A stretch of 64,000 nucleotides of DNA from CAUZFZ01 sp963579025 (lineage in GTDB: Bacteria; Planctomycetota; Planctomycetia; Planctomycetales; Planctomycetaceae): NCBI GenBank assembly GCA_963579025.1, contig CAUZFZ010000018.1:1-64000 (forward strand). Reading direction: 5' to 3'. Positions within the stretch are counted from its first letter, which is position 1. Each line of letters starts with the position of its first letter. The notes under the pieces were generated by a model that did not search any database, had not been told where the DNA came from, and saw only the letters and a program-made list of their open reading frames with translations. Positions 35,604 through 44,482 of the stretch are shown here, piece after piece. The translations under genes and the position numbers were made by a program.

Positions 35604-37661
35604 TCAGGCCGTTGCTGCGGCATCGTCGGACATTTCGCCCGGGCGATGTTCGGGGCTGACCCATACGGCTGCCAGTTGCGCCGAAACAGACATGGCTCCG
35701 GCCCACGCCACGGCCCAGTCGTACGGGAACTTTCCGATCAGCGACAGCACCCATGCGGCCGCCATTGTCCAGAACACCGACATCACCCGCAGGCGTGCCG
35801 GTCGGTAGGAATCCACGTGGAACCACCAGCGGCGAACAAGCATCAGGATTCCAAAGAAGGTCACATATCCTACGAGTCGCTCGGCATCTTCCGAAGTCGT
35901 CACCATCGAAATCAGATTGTGATCGGCCACGTATCGCGACAACTGCCCGTAATCGTGGACGGGCAGCAAATCAACCATCAGCGTGTCATCAACCATGAAG
36001 GCACCAGCACCGACCATCATGCCCAGCACACCCGTGGTCAGTCGCCTCGAGACGCCATTGCCGCCTCGGCCTTCGAAGAACTTTGACGGCAGGATTGCGG
36101 CCCAGCTTCCCAGCGTCGCGACCAGACCGAAGAGCGCGGCTTTCGCGGGAGTATTCAGAAACGGCGCGTCGATGCCCCACAGGGCGACTGCCATCAACCC
36201 GGCACACAAAGCGGCGACGGCCATCGAGCCAGTGGACTCGGCGCCCTGTTCAAGCACGGACAGGCTGCGTTCCGCTTCCGGCGAGTAGTTGCGAACGTAG
36301 AAAGAATTCAGACGTGTGGCACGTCGAGGTTGGCGTTTCCCGTCGTCACGCAGTTCACCGTAACGCTCGTCCGCATCAATGAAGAAGGCACGGTAGATCG
36401 CGCGAACGACGAAAAACGCCCCTGCGCCGAAAGTCCCCAGGACGATCAGGAAGACTAACGGAATGCCGCCCCCAAAAAGTAAGGCTGGCAGAATGAACAT
36501 TGCGGCGAAACCGAGGCCAATAATGAGCAACCAGTTACTGGGTTGCTCCAGGAATGTGGCCACCGGAGTCGCTGCTCTGACGATCTGCTCCCGTTCGCCC
36601 GACGACAATCGCCGCGCCTGGCGAGGGCGTTGCGGGCGATCAACGAACTCGACGTCGTCGTACTGCTGTTCTCGGGTAAATGTCCCGGGCTGTTGCTGCG
36701 TAAAGGTCGCGGGATACGGCGCAGCGGCGGCCGCCGCCACGGGTGCGCCTTGCTGAAACGCTTTGTACTCGTCCTTCACGTTGGCCAGAGCCGCACTGAA
36801 TTCCTTCGCGAGTGTCGCGACGCTGGGTGTCCGCTTCAGCGGGTCCTTTTCCAGGCCACGCGCCAGAACTGGCTTGAGTCGTTCCGGCAGGCAACTCAAA
36901 TCCGGCGGCTGCGAGAGTTGTTTCATTAACACTTCGCCGGTCGATTCGCCGTCGAACGGAACGTTGCCGGTCAGCATTTCGAACAGCATGACGGCAACAC
37001 CGTAGACGTCGACTTCGTGACCGTAGCGCCCGTGTGCGATCTCCGGGGCCATGTAATACACGGTCCCAACACTCTGCGTCTGAGCACTGCGGCGGCTCTC
37101 GGAGATGAACTTTGCGAGGCCGACGTCACCGACCTTAATAGTATCTTCTTCAAGGAAAATGTTGGCCGGTTTGATATCACGATGCACGATGCCTTTGTCA
37201 TGCAGGTAACCGACTCCGCCTGCGATGCCGTTCAGAAGTCTTTCGACCTGCTCCGGCGGAAGACCCTTCGGATTGTCGGCGATCAAACCATCGAGCGCCT
37301 GTCCGGAGACATATTCCATCACGACCCAGTGCTCACCCGCCGCGTTGGTCTTGACGTCGAAGATCGACAGCAGGTTGGGGTGTTTCAGATTCAGGCACTG
37401 CGCGATGCCGCGCAGTTCCACATCCATGTTGTCCTGCAGCAGCTTCAGCGCGACTTCCTTGCCGGCATCGCTGAGGGCGTAATAGACCTCACCGAATCCG
37501 CCACGCTGAATGGCTCGCTTGATGGTGAAACCATCAAGTGGTTTCGATTCTGGCTCATATCTGAAGTTCATCGGACGGCGGCCTTGTTTTGGCGAGTGCT
37601 CTAGATCGATTGTCGTTTTCATTGGTCTTTGACCTGCCTGCCCGCTGTGGTCATCTGTCAT
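35604..37661 (-). CDS. Membrane Ser/Thr protein kinase with DVG in place of DFG
   Basis: This is a Hanks-type kinase of 685 aa. The kinase domain spans residues about 43-310: glycine loop IQRGGFGEVYYA, ATP lysine K73, catalytic loop H160-R-D-I-K-P-A-N, and GTVYYMAPE as the activation segment end. The metal-binding DFG is D179-V-G181, keeping Asp and Gly but not Phe. A Gln/Pro/Ala-rich linker follows, then about seven membrane helices in residues 390-670. Its ATG overlaps the TGA of the upstream FHA gene (TGATG), so the two are translationally coupled. Confidence 0.9.
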   Translation of the reverse strand: MTDDHSGQAGQRPMKTTIDLEHSPKQGRRPMNFRYEPESKPLDGFTIKRAIQRGGFGEVYYALSDAGKEVALKLLQDNMDVELRGIAQCLNLKHPNLLSIFDVKTNAAGEHWVVMEYVSGQALDGLIADNPKGLPPEQVERLLNGIAGGVGYLHDKGIVHRDIKPANIFLEEDTIKVGDVGLAKFISESRRSAQTQSVGTVYYMAPEIAHGRYGHEVDVYGVAVMLFEMLTGNVPFDGESTGEVLMKQLSQPPDLSCLPERLKPVLARGLEKDPLKRTPSVATLAKEFSAALANVKDEYKAFQQGAPVAAAAAAPYPATFTQQQPGTFTREQQYDDVEFVDRPQRPRQARRLSSGEREQIVRAATPVATFLEQPSNWLLIIGLGFAAMFILPALLFGGGIPLVFLIVLGTFGAGAFFVVRAIYRAFFIDADERYGELRDDGKRQPRRATRLNSFYVRNYSPEAERSLSVLEQGAESTGSMAVAALCAGLMAVALWGIDAPFLNTPAKAALFGLVATLGSWAAILPSKFFEGRGGNGVSRRLTTGVLGMMVGAGAFMVDDTLMVDLLPVHDYGQLSRYVADHNLISMVTTSEDAERLVGYVTFFGILMLVRRWWFHVDSYRPARLRVMSVFWTMAAAWVLSLIGKFPYDWAVAWAGAMSVSAQLAAVWVSPEHRPGEMSDDAAATA

Positions 37662-38317
37662 CAGTTCAGTGCCTCGAGGCGGAACCGATACTGACCTGTC
37701 GTGATGACCTGACCCGATTCGACCGCAGCCAGGCCTTGAGCCAGTTTTCCATCAACAAACAATGGCTCGCGTGACCGTGCTGCCAGGCCGTTTCCTGTGC
37801 GAGCCAGCACGACGCTCGTCGACCACGACGGGCAGCAAATGTGATTTTCCGGACCGTTACCCAATAGACACGTATCAGCCATCAGAACAACACCGTCGAC
37901 CGAAGTTCGCGGTCGGTGGTTGCTTTGAAACGTCAATCTGGCCGATGCGCTCAATGGAGTCGGCATGGAAAACCCAATTCGCACGGAATCCCCCAGCGTC
38001 ACTTCACAGTCGTCCGGCAACACTGTCTGGCGATCGACTGACCGGCCATAAACCGAGACCCGCGAATGTGGTGTGATCAGATAGTCCTCTTCCACACGTT
38101 CCAGCGAAGCGTGCCGCCGGGACATGTTCGCCATCAGTGCCAGATCGGCTTCGTCTTCGTCACCTGATTTCGCAAGTAACCCCATGCCGCCTGTGACTCG
38201 CCCGACGGAAACCGTCTCTCCGGTCAGTATCAGCCACGCACCGACGCCATCAATCCAGGCCATATATCGCCGGCCCGGCTGAGACTGGTTTTGCGTGTTG
38301 AACAACGGACCGAACAT
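37661..38317 (-). CDS. FHA-domain protein coupled to Ser/Thr kinase
   Basis: The protein has 218 aa. The first FHA-like domain (residues about 20-115) has VGRVTGG, the phosphothreonine-loop-like MSRRHASLE, and a later V-Y-G-R-S stretch followed by DCEVTLGDSVRIGF. A second degenerate FHA-like unit covers residues about 125-218 (CLLGNGPENHICCPSWSTSV, LFVDGKLAQ, GQVITTGQYRFRL). FHA domains bind phosphothreonine peptides. The one-base overlap with the kinase start suggests it recognises a product of that kinase. There is no membrane segment. Confidence 0.82.
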   Translation of the reverse strand: MFGPLFNTQNQSQPGRRYMAWIDGVGAWLILTGETVSVGRVTGGMGLLAKSGDEDEADLALMANMSRRHASLERVEEDYLITPHSRVSVYGRSVDRQTVLPDDCEVTLGDSVRIGFSMPTPLSASARLTFQSNHRPRTSVDGVVLMADTCLLGNGPENHICCPSWSTSVVLARTGNGLAARSREPLFVDGKLAQGLAAVESGQVITTGQYRFRLEALN

Positions 38318-38341
38318 TGGGCTGCCTGCCGTCTGGTTGTT

Positions 38342-38451
38342 GTTTGTAGTCGCCGGATTTATCCGGCCTGGTCGTTGGTGGGCGTCGGTGGGCCGCCTGT
38401 CTTTGCAGACTCGGCTGGGGTCGGAACCGCATGAATGCGGTTACTACGAAC
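38342..38451. mobile_element. Short inverted-repeat element (MITE-like)
   Basis: The left end GTTTGTAGTCGCCGG and right end GGTTACTACGAAC are imperfect inverted repeats (right end reversed: GTTCGTAGTAACC). Each arm adds its own hairpin: GCCGGATTTATCCGGC and ACCGCATGAATGCGGT. The 110-bp interior has no coding capacity. It lies between the coiled-coil and FHA genes and may break or modulate their cotranscription. Confidence 0.5.
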
Positions 38452-38560
38452 GGCGGTTAATTCGAACAGCGGCTGTGACTGCGAAACGGACCGACAGTCG
38501 GCATCCTGCCAGACTGTCGATCCCGGATCGGCAAGCAGTCACAGGTCGAGATCACCCGGC

Positions 38561-39397
38561 TCAGTTGTTAGCCGGTGCGTCTTCGACCGGCTTGGTCGAT
38601 TCAGCAACGTCACCACCGTCTTTTGAGTTACCGAAGTACGCGTTGACCGCGTCTTTGATGTCCTTCGACGATTCGCTTTCAACTGGAATCAGGTCCGTCG
38701 TCTCGCCTTCGATCACGGCCGCTTCCTCGCGGACTGCGACCTTGTGCTCAACCCGACCGATCAGGTCCTTCACTCGCTTCAGTTTCGACTCGTCGTAATC
38801 ACTATCAGCAATCGTCTCGGACGCCTCGACCGCACTCAGGCGGGCTTCAAGCATCTCGATGTGCAGTTTTAATTCATCGCTAGCCTTCCGCAGTTCGACG
38901 AGCTTTTCCTCGTTCTTCGTCAGTGCATTCTGCTTCGCGGTGAGAACCTGTTTTTCGCTGTCTAGCGTCTGCTCGATGAGCTTGAACTCATCAAACCGTT
39001 TAGCAACGTCGGCCCGCAGTTCCTCGTCCGTGTAGCTCACGTTGCCGATCGTGAACGTCGTCGACGGAGAATCCAGCTTCTTTGTACGCTCCATAATCAC
39101 GTCGCGGCTGTCGGCAACCTGGTTAGCCCGTTTGTCGAGAGCTGCGGTCAGTTCTCTAACATCGATACGCGCACTAGACACGACCGTCCTCATTCGACTG
39201 ATCTCAGGCTCAAGCTCACTAGTGAGCATGTTCTTAGCGGTCTTCAACTGAAAGCCGGGCGAGAGGCTGTCCTCGGCGGCTTCGCGGGCCTCGTTCACCG
39301 CGGTCGATGTGTACGAAAACATGTTCTTGCCGAAGATCAGTCCACCCAGGACCAATGCTCCAAGAACTCCAAATCCCGCTTTCTTTGCAATACTCAT
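38561..39397 (-). CDS. Membrane-anchored coiled-coil protein
   Basis: The protein has 278 aa; AGAGGTG precedes the ATG. An N-terminal membrane helix (GFGVLGALVLGGLIFG, residues 8-23) is followed by two long heptad-rich stretches (about 35-110 and 125-205) and a disordered acidic tail. A short conserved-looking insert, TFTIGNVSYTDEELRADVA, separates the coils. It is superficially like PspA/membrane-scaffold coils, but no family is assigned. The position upstream of the FHA-kinase pair and opposite the large FHA gene suggests a structural part of that cluster. Confidence 0.75.
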   Translation of the reverse strand: MSIAKKAGFGVLGALVLGGLIFGKNMFSYTSTAVNEAREAAEDSLSPGFQLKTAKNMLTSELEPEISRMRTVVSSARIDVRELTAALDKRANQVADSRDVIMERTKKLDSPSTTFTIGNVSYTDEELRADVAKRFDEFKLIEQTLDSEKQVLTAKQNALTKNEEKLVELRKASDELKLHIEMLEARLSAVEASETIADSDYDESKLKRVKDLIGRVEHKVAVREEAAVIEGETTDLIPVESESSKDIKDAVNAYFGNSKDGGDVAESTKPVEDAPANN

Positions 39398-39961
39398 GAT
39401 TCACCTCTTCTCGATTAAGGACTGGTTGCCAATTGATTTCATGCGCCAGCAAACTCAAACGCCGGCCGATCGGCCCCACTCAACGCCTCCTGCAGGAGAC
39501 AGATCAGCCAACTGAGGGGGTATTCGACGGTGGCACCGAATCTTAGCCCGATTTGCCAGAATCTTAGCCGTTTCCCGGAAATCGTCGATCGCCGCGTCAC
39601 CGAAAGCCGCGAACGACAATTGCGCATTCTGGCAAACAGAACCTGATTCGGACATTCACAGCCGTCCCAATCTGGCTCACAGGCCAAACACTGTGCGACC
39701 CGCCCGTTCGTGTTCCTGCGGTTGAACGGGTCGTGCGATGTCTGCCGATTACGGATGCGGCGCCGGCATAACCCGCGAGTTGAGAATGACGGGTCACGCT
39801 GCCGTGCCAGTCTGTCGGGGGCGTTCAGACGCTGATTGACCCGACTTCTCTGTGAGCTATAGCCCTGATGGACCATTGCAGGAACTCCGTCGTCACCCTC
39901 GATGAGCGAGGCCGATTCGTTGGACGGGCGGTCACCTGCTGACAGCAAACAGGAGTCTGCG
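39398..39961. other. Divergent intergenic region of the FHA/kinase cluster
   Basis: These 564 bp separate the coiled-coil gene (minus) from the large FHA gene (plus), so promoters for both probably lie here. It contains the inverted-repeat element at 39534-39651. Short frames in the remainder show no recognisable features. Confidence 0.5.
39534..39651. mobile_element. Inverted-repeat element with GATTTGCCAGAATC ends
   Basis: The left terminus CACCGAATCTTAGCCCGATT-TGCCAGAATC pairs imperfectly with the right terminus CATTCTGGCAAACAGAACCT-GATTCGG (39625-39651). The left part also holds a direct repeat, GAATCTTAGCC, twice. It has no coding capacity. The arrangement looks like a roughly 118-bp MITE. 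Confidence 0.5.
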
Positions 39962-42900
39962 ATGCTCGCGTCGCCCGTGAATCAGCCACCAGGATCGACA
40001 GTCAATTCGATGACTCGACCGGAACCATTCGCTCGATCCGTCACCGGACCGACGAATGCCGTGCGTCAACCGAGTCAGAGCGAAACTCTGTTTGTCGTCC
40101 GGCGACTCGACACCAGTGCGGAACCCGTGCTGCTCACAAGCGGTCGCTGGTCAGTGGGAACCGCTGACGGCAACCGTCTGCAGATCACCGCTGACGGAGT
40201 GGGAGCACGCCATTGCCTGATCATCGCGACTCCCTTACGCACCCTCATCAAGTCGTGGGATACGCAGACATGGCTCAACGGCCAGGCGATTACGGATTCC
40301 GAACTGCGACCGGGTGATCAACTGAAGATTGGCGAGGCCCTCTTTTCTGTGTCTCCCCCGGAATCGAACGAACTGATCTCGCAGCTTCCGTGCGTCTCCG
40401 ATTCGTCCATTGCCAGCCATGAGGATCGGAGCGCAGACGAGTATCCGACGGAACGGATTACAGACCGCACGCATGCACAGATTTCGCGCGTAGACGAGTT
40501 GACCGAGACTCTCGATGCATTGAGTGATGAGCTGCATGGACGTGAAGAGTCAGCGGACCGGCTGGACCAAATGATCGACCGACTCCAGCAGACGACTCAA
40601 CCGCCACATGTCGACTCCGAGACGGAACGGTCATCCGATGACTTGACTGCCGATCCAACTGGCCGGATCGACCACCAGCCTGATGAATCGCTGTGCGAAG
40701 GCGATGGACTGGTCAGCAGCAAGGCCGTCGAAACCGAACACGAGCGGCTGGCCATCGAATTCGATGCGAAGTCGCGGCAACTGGATGCTCAAACGGATTC
40801 GTTGGAGACTCGCTCGGCCGTGCTCGATGCGCAGACGAGCGAGATCAGCGAGCGAGTGGCTCAACTGGAGCGGGAACGACAGGACCTGAACAGCGCGCGG
40901 TCGGATGTGGAACAGCAGCGTCACGACCTTGCACGACAGCAGGATGAACTGAGCGTCGGTTTGGAAGAACTTGACTACCAGCGTGAAGCCGCGCAGGCCG
41001 AGGCGGACGAGCTGCGGAGTCTTTACGAGACCCTGAATGAGAAGTTCCCGGACGTCGCATCTGCCCTGGCAGACGATGTCGCCGATCTGCATGCACCTCC
41101 GCAACCGATCGAAGACCGCGATGCTGAGGCTGAAATCGACGCGGTCGGCGACGAGATCGCCGAAACTTCACGGGCGGATGAAGTTTCCGACCTGCGCACG
41201 CTGGCAGCCGAGGCCGACGCATCCGATTCCAGTTCCGATCGCACTAATACGCCCGACATAGTGGAAACGACTCCCGCGGGATCGGGCGTGAATGCTGATG
41301 CTTCCAGCAACAAAGAAACCTCGACAGACAGCGGCAGTGAAGTGTCCCGGCCAGGTCGCGCGACACGATGTCAGGCGATCTCGAACGAACAGGACTTGTC
41401 CGGTCCCAAAGAATCGCTGCGTTCGCTTGTCCTCGAGAATTCCGGCGAGTCATCGTGGGAGGTCTCTCAGTTGATTCTCGAGCGGATCAGATTTGGGAGG
41501 CTGGTCGAAGAACTGCGGCCCGGAGCATCTGCTCCGGCGGTGGATGAGGTTCATGAAGATGAGGCAACGCCCGTCGGTGTCGGTGCCGCGTCGCTGGTCA
41601 GCCAGCATGTCACGACCAATGCCATGCGGTCGCGCGAGGCCGCTGTTCGAGAACTCGATGAACTTGTGCTGGCAGCTACCGATTCGGTCAACATCAGCTC
41701 CACGTCTTCGGAGCCGGGGCTGCCGAATCTGGCCGGTGAATCGACGACTGCGGCGGATGTGTCCGGTTTCGAATTTGCCGACGTCAGTTCACCTGATGAA
41801 CCTGAGCAGAACGAATTCAATGAATCGATCGAAGACGGTGGCGTCGCGAATGACGGGACGCAACTTGATGAGACCGACCAGGGACCAGTCGTGCTTGAGG
41901 TCGAAGATCTCGACGAAGCGACAACGGACGACCCGACATTCGCAGCGACTGATGAAGCGACCAGAAGCGACAGTCCGATCAGCCTGCTTGATCGACTGAA
42001 AGAGAGCATTGCGACGGAATTCGACGCGTCCACAGAAACCGATTTCACTTCGACTGCTGATGACGAAGATGCATCCGAGGCATCGGATACCGTCGACATG
42101 CAGGTTGGGGAGACATTGTCCGGACCGGGTGCATTGCTGTCGTCGATATTCGACGTCGAAGAAGATCGGCCAATCGAATCCGATGCTGCCGACGCGGATG
42201 CCGGTGATCAGCCAGTGTCTACGGTCGAAATCCGGGGTGAATCGAACGACGCTCGTGTCGATGCCGAACCAGAACCAGCCGACGACCTGCGTTCTCAGCT
42301 CGCCAATATGTTCGAGCTGCCCGAGCTGACGGAGCACTCGGAAGAACCATCCAATGAATCTCCGCTGGATGAGCGCTTCAGCTCGCTTTATGTAGACCGC
42401 GACGAGGATGTGGACGTCGACATCACCGAGCCGGTCGAAGATTCGACGCCAACAGGTCCCGTCCAGGAAACCAGCACCGAAGAGGGTCAGATCAGCTCGT
42501 ACATGGAGCAGTTGCTGGCTCGCAGTCGTATTCAGAGCGGCGCACGCGATGAGGAAACCGCGGCACCCGCGCCCGTACGTGAGGGAGTCGTCGAGCCAGT
42601 TGCAGTCAGTGAGGATGACGGTGACCGGTCGTGGCTGGAGCAAGGTCCGCGGCACAAGCAGGATCGCAGACAGGTGCAGGCAGATACTCAGGCGTTTCGT
42701 GAGCTGGCAAATCACTCGGCTCGATCGGCCGTCGATGCGGCGCAGCGCAAGCAGTTGCGCACGGCTGTGATCGTCAAAACACTCGCATCCGTATCGGCTC
42801 TGGTCGTGGGGGCAATCGCAATACTGATGGAACTTCCGAAAATCTTCGGTTTCGGCGTGCTGGGTATTGGGCTTGTCTTCACCATTGATCTCCTCCTCAC

Positions 42901-43243
42901 AATCGCTCGCAACTGGAAGGGTGTAGCGAAGCTGGCGCGCGCACGACGCGCCAGTGATCGGCCCAACGACGGCGAGCCAGATGAAACGGAGGCAGACGAA
43001 CTGACTCCAGACGTACCGCTCCGCCAGCAGGAAGATGCGGATCCGAGTGTCGATGCAAGAGTCCCGGATGATCGCCTGGAGCGGGTACTTCAAGCAGAGA
43101 TTAAACCCACTCGCAATGCGGTCCCCGACGCGCCGACGGCGGAATTCGAGAGTCGAGTCCGCGAACTGTTTGGTGAGCCCGAAGCTGACACGCCCAAAGC
43201 CGACGCAACTGAAGAGGAACCGAGCGACGCGGACGCCGAATAG
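39962..43243 (+). CDS. Large acidic FHA-domain membrane protein with coiled coil
   Basis: The protein has 1093 aa. ATG 39962 has AGGAG six bases upstream; an earlier in-frame ATG at 39902 lacks one. An FHA-like domain lies at residues about 40-140 (SGRWSVGTADGNRLQIT, GARHCLIIATPLRTLIKSWD, GDQLKIGEALF). A coiled coil follows at about 240-370 (ERVAQLERERQDLNSARSDV). Then about 500 residues are strikingly acidic low complexity, rich in Asp, Glu, Ser and Thr. Two membrane helices lie near residues 940-985 (TLASVSALVVGAIAIL, FGFGVLGIGLVFTIDLLL). I infer a phospho-dependent scaffold. Confidence 0.82.
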   Translation: MLASPVNQPPGSTVNSMTRPEPFARSVTGPTNAVRQPSQSETLFVVRRLDTSAEPVLLTSGRWSVGTADGNRLQITADGVGARHCLIIATPLRTLIKSWDTQTWLNGQAITDSELRPGDQLKIGEALFSVSPPESNELISQLPCVSDSSIASHEDRSADEYPTERITDRTHAQISRVDELTETLDALSDELHGREESADRLDQMIDRLQQTTQPPHVDSETERSSDDLTADPTGRIDHQPDESLCEGDGLVSSKAVETEHERLAIEFDAKSRQLDAQTDSLETRSAVLDAQTSEISERVAQLERERQDLNSARSDVEQQRHDLARQQDELSVGLEELDYQREAAQAEADELRSLYETLNEKFPDVASALADDVADLHAPPQPIEDRDAEAEIDAVGDEIAETSRADEVSDLRTLAAEADASDSSSDRTNTPDIVETTPAGSGVNADASSNKETSTDSGSEVSRPGRATRCQAISNEQDLSGPKESLRSLVLENSGESSWEVSQLILERIRFGRLVEELRPGASAPAVDEVHEDEATPVGVGAASLVSQHVTTNAMRSREAAVRELDELVLAATDSVNISSTSSEPGLPNLAGESTTAADVSGFEFADVSSPDEPEQNEFNESIEDGGVANDGTQLDETDQGPVVLEVEDLDEATTDDPTFAATDEATRSDSPISLLDRLKESIATEFDASTETDFTSTADDEDASEASDTVDMQVGETLSGPGALLSSIFDVEEDRPIESDAADADAGDQPVSTVEIRGESNDARVDAEPEPADDLRSQLANMFELPELTEHSEEPSNESPLDERFSSLYVDRDEDVDVDITEPVEDSTPTGPVQETSTEEGQISSYMEQLLARSRIQSGARDEETAAPAPVREGVVEPVAVSEDDGDRSWLEQGPRHKQDRRQVQADTQAFRELANHSARSAVDAAQRKQLRTAVIVKTLASVSALVVGAIAILMELPKIFGFGVLGIGLVFTIDLLLTIARNWKGVAKLARARRASDRPNDGEPDETEADELTPDVPLRQQEDADPSVDARVPDDRLERVLQAEIKPTRNAVPDAPTAEFESRVRELFGEPEADTPKADATEEEPSDADAE

Positions 43244-43351
43244 CCGCGTGTCCGCTCCTCACATACGCGCATGCAAGCTACGCTCTGCGGCTGAGATGAT
43301 GACTCGCCTTCCGGCCCGCGGTGGCCGGAACATCCGCAGGGAGTTGGGATC

Positions 43352-44419
43352 ATGTTGTCCGGATTCAGGTTGGCTCACCCGATGGGTGACCGGTTTGTTC
43401 GCGCCACCACAGTCTTCGGCGCCATTGCGTCGAAACTGATCTGCAGCAGGCACGCCACGCAGGCACTGGCCGTCCTGTGTCTTCATCTGGCCACAAGTTT
43501 CGCATCGGCTGCGACTCCGGCTCCGGTTCGTGTCTTCATTCTGGCCGGTCAGTCCAACATGCAGGGGCAGGGCGTCGTCGATCTGGATCACCCGCAGTAC
43601 TACAACGGCGGCAAAGGCACGTTGCTGCGAGTCATGTCCGATCCGGCGAACAAGGCTCGGTTCGCGCATGTGAAAGACGCTGATGGCCAGTGGGTCGTGC
43701 GGGATGACGTCCTGATCCGATTCCGGACGAAGAACGAGATCAAGATGGGCGGGCTGAGCATTGGGTTTGCTGGCTATCCCGGCAAGCACCACATTGGTCC
43801 GGAGTTCCAGTTTGGCCACGTGGTGGGCGAAGCCTTTGAAGAGCCGGTGCTGCTGATCAAGACCGCATGGGGTGGCAAGAGCCTGTTCAAGGACTTCCGT
43901 CCGCCCGGTGCCGGTGGAGAAACCGGACCGTACTATCGCCAGATGGTCGCAGAAGTCCGCGAGGCTCTGGCCAGTGCTGACGACGATTTCCCGGCGCTGG
44001 CTGGACGCGAGCGACTGATCAGCGGATTCGTCTGGATGCAGGGCTGGAACGACATGTTCGATGAGCAGGCCCGCGCTGAATACGAACAAAATCTCGTCCA
44101 CCTGATTGACGACGTGCGTGCCGAGTTCAAAGCACCCAGGCTGCCGGCTGTGATCGGTGAACTCGGCAACGGCGGACCGAAGGCCAGCGGCAGCATGCTG
44201 GCCATTCGCAAAGCTCAGAAAGCCGCGGCAGATCGACCCGAGTTCAAAGACACGGTGGCATTCGTACCGACAGCGGCGTTCGCCCGACCGGCTCAGGAAT
44301 CACCGAACGTGGGACATGGGCATCACTGGTTCGGTAATGCCGAGAGCTATTTTCTGATCGGCGACGCTCTGGGCCGGTCCATGCTGACACTGCTCGGCAA
44401 GGGGCCGCAGCCGGATTGA
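43352..44419 (+). CDS. Secreted sialate O-acetylesterase-like carbohydrate esterase
   Basis: The protein has 355 aa and AGGGAG upstream of the ATG. An N-terminal signal-like segment ends near LHLATSFASA-A. The SGNH-type SASA fold is evident: VFILAGQSNMQGQG (nucleophile Ser in GQSNM), IKTAWGGKSLFKDF, SGFVWMQGWNDMFD, and a C-terminal His in GHGHHWFGNAESY as the catalytic His candidate. It would remove acetyl esters from glycans. It precedes eutA by 63 bases on the same strand but is functionally unrelated as far as known. Confidence 0.88.
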   Translation: MLSGFRLAHPMGDRFVRATTVFGAIASKLICSRHATQALAVLCLHLATSFASAATPAPVRVFILAGQSNMQGQGVVDLDHPQYYNGGKGTLLRVMSDPANKARFAHVKDADGQWVVRDDVLIRFRTKNEIKMGGLSIGFAGYPGKHHIGPEFQFGHVVGEAFEEPVLLIKTAWGGKSLFKDFRPPGAGGETGPYYRQMVAEVREALASADDDFPALAGRERLISGFVWMQGWNDMFDEQARAEYEQNLVHLIDDVRAEFKAPRLPAVIGELGNGGPKASGSMLAIRKAQKAAADRPEFKDTVAFVPTAAFARPAQESPNVGHGHHWFGNAESYFLIGDALGRSMLTLLGKGPQPD

Positions 44420-44482
44420 TCCACGACAACCGGGACGAACCGCACTTGAATGCCGATTGTGTGCCGATTGCGAGGGCAACGC

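Noticed and set aside
41789..43093. 434-codon minus-strand frame opposite the large FHA gene
   Set aside because: It is antisense to the acidic repetitive coding region, with no motif or start context.
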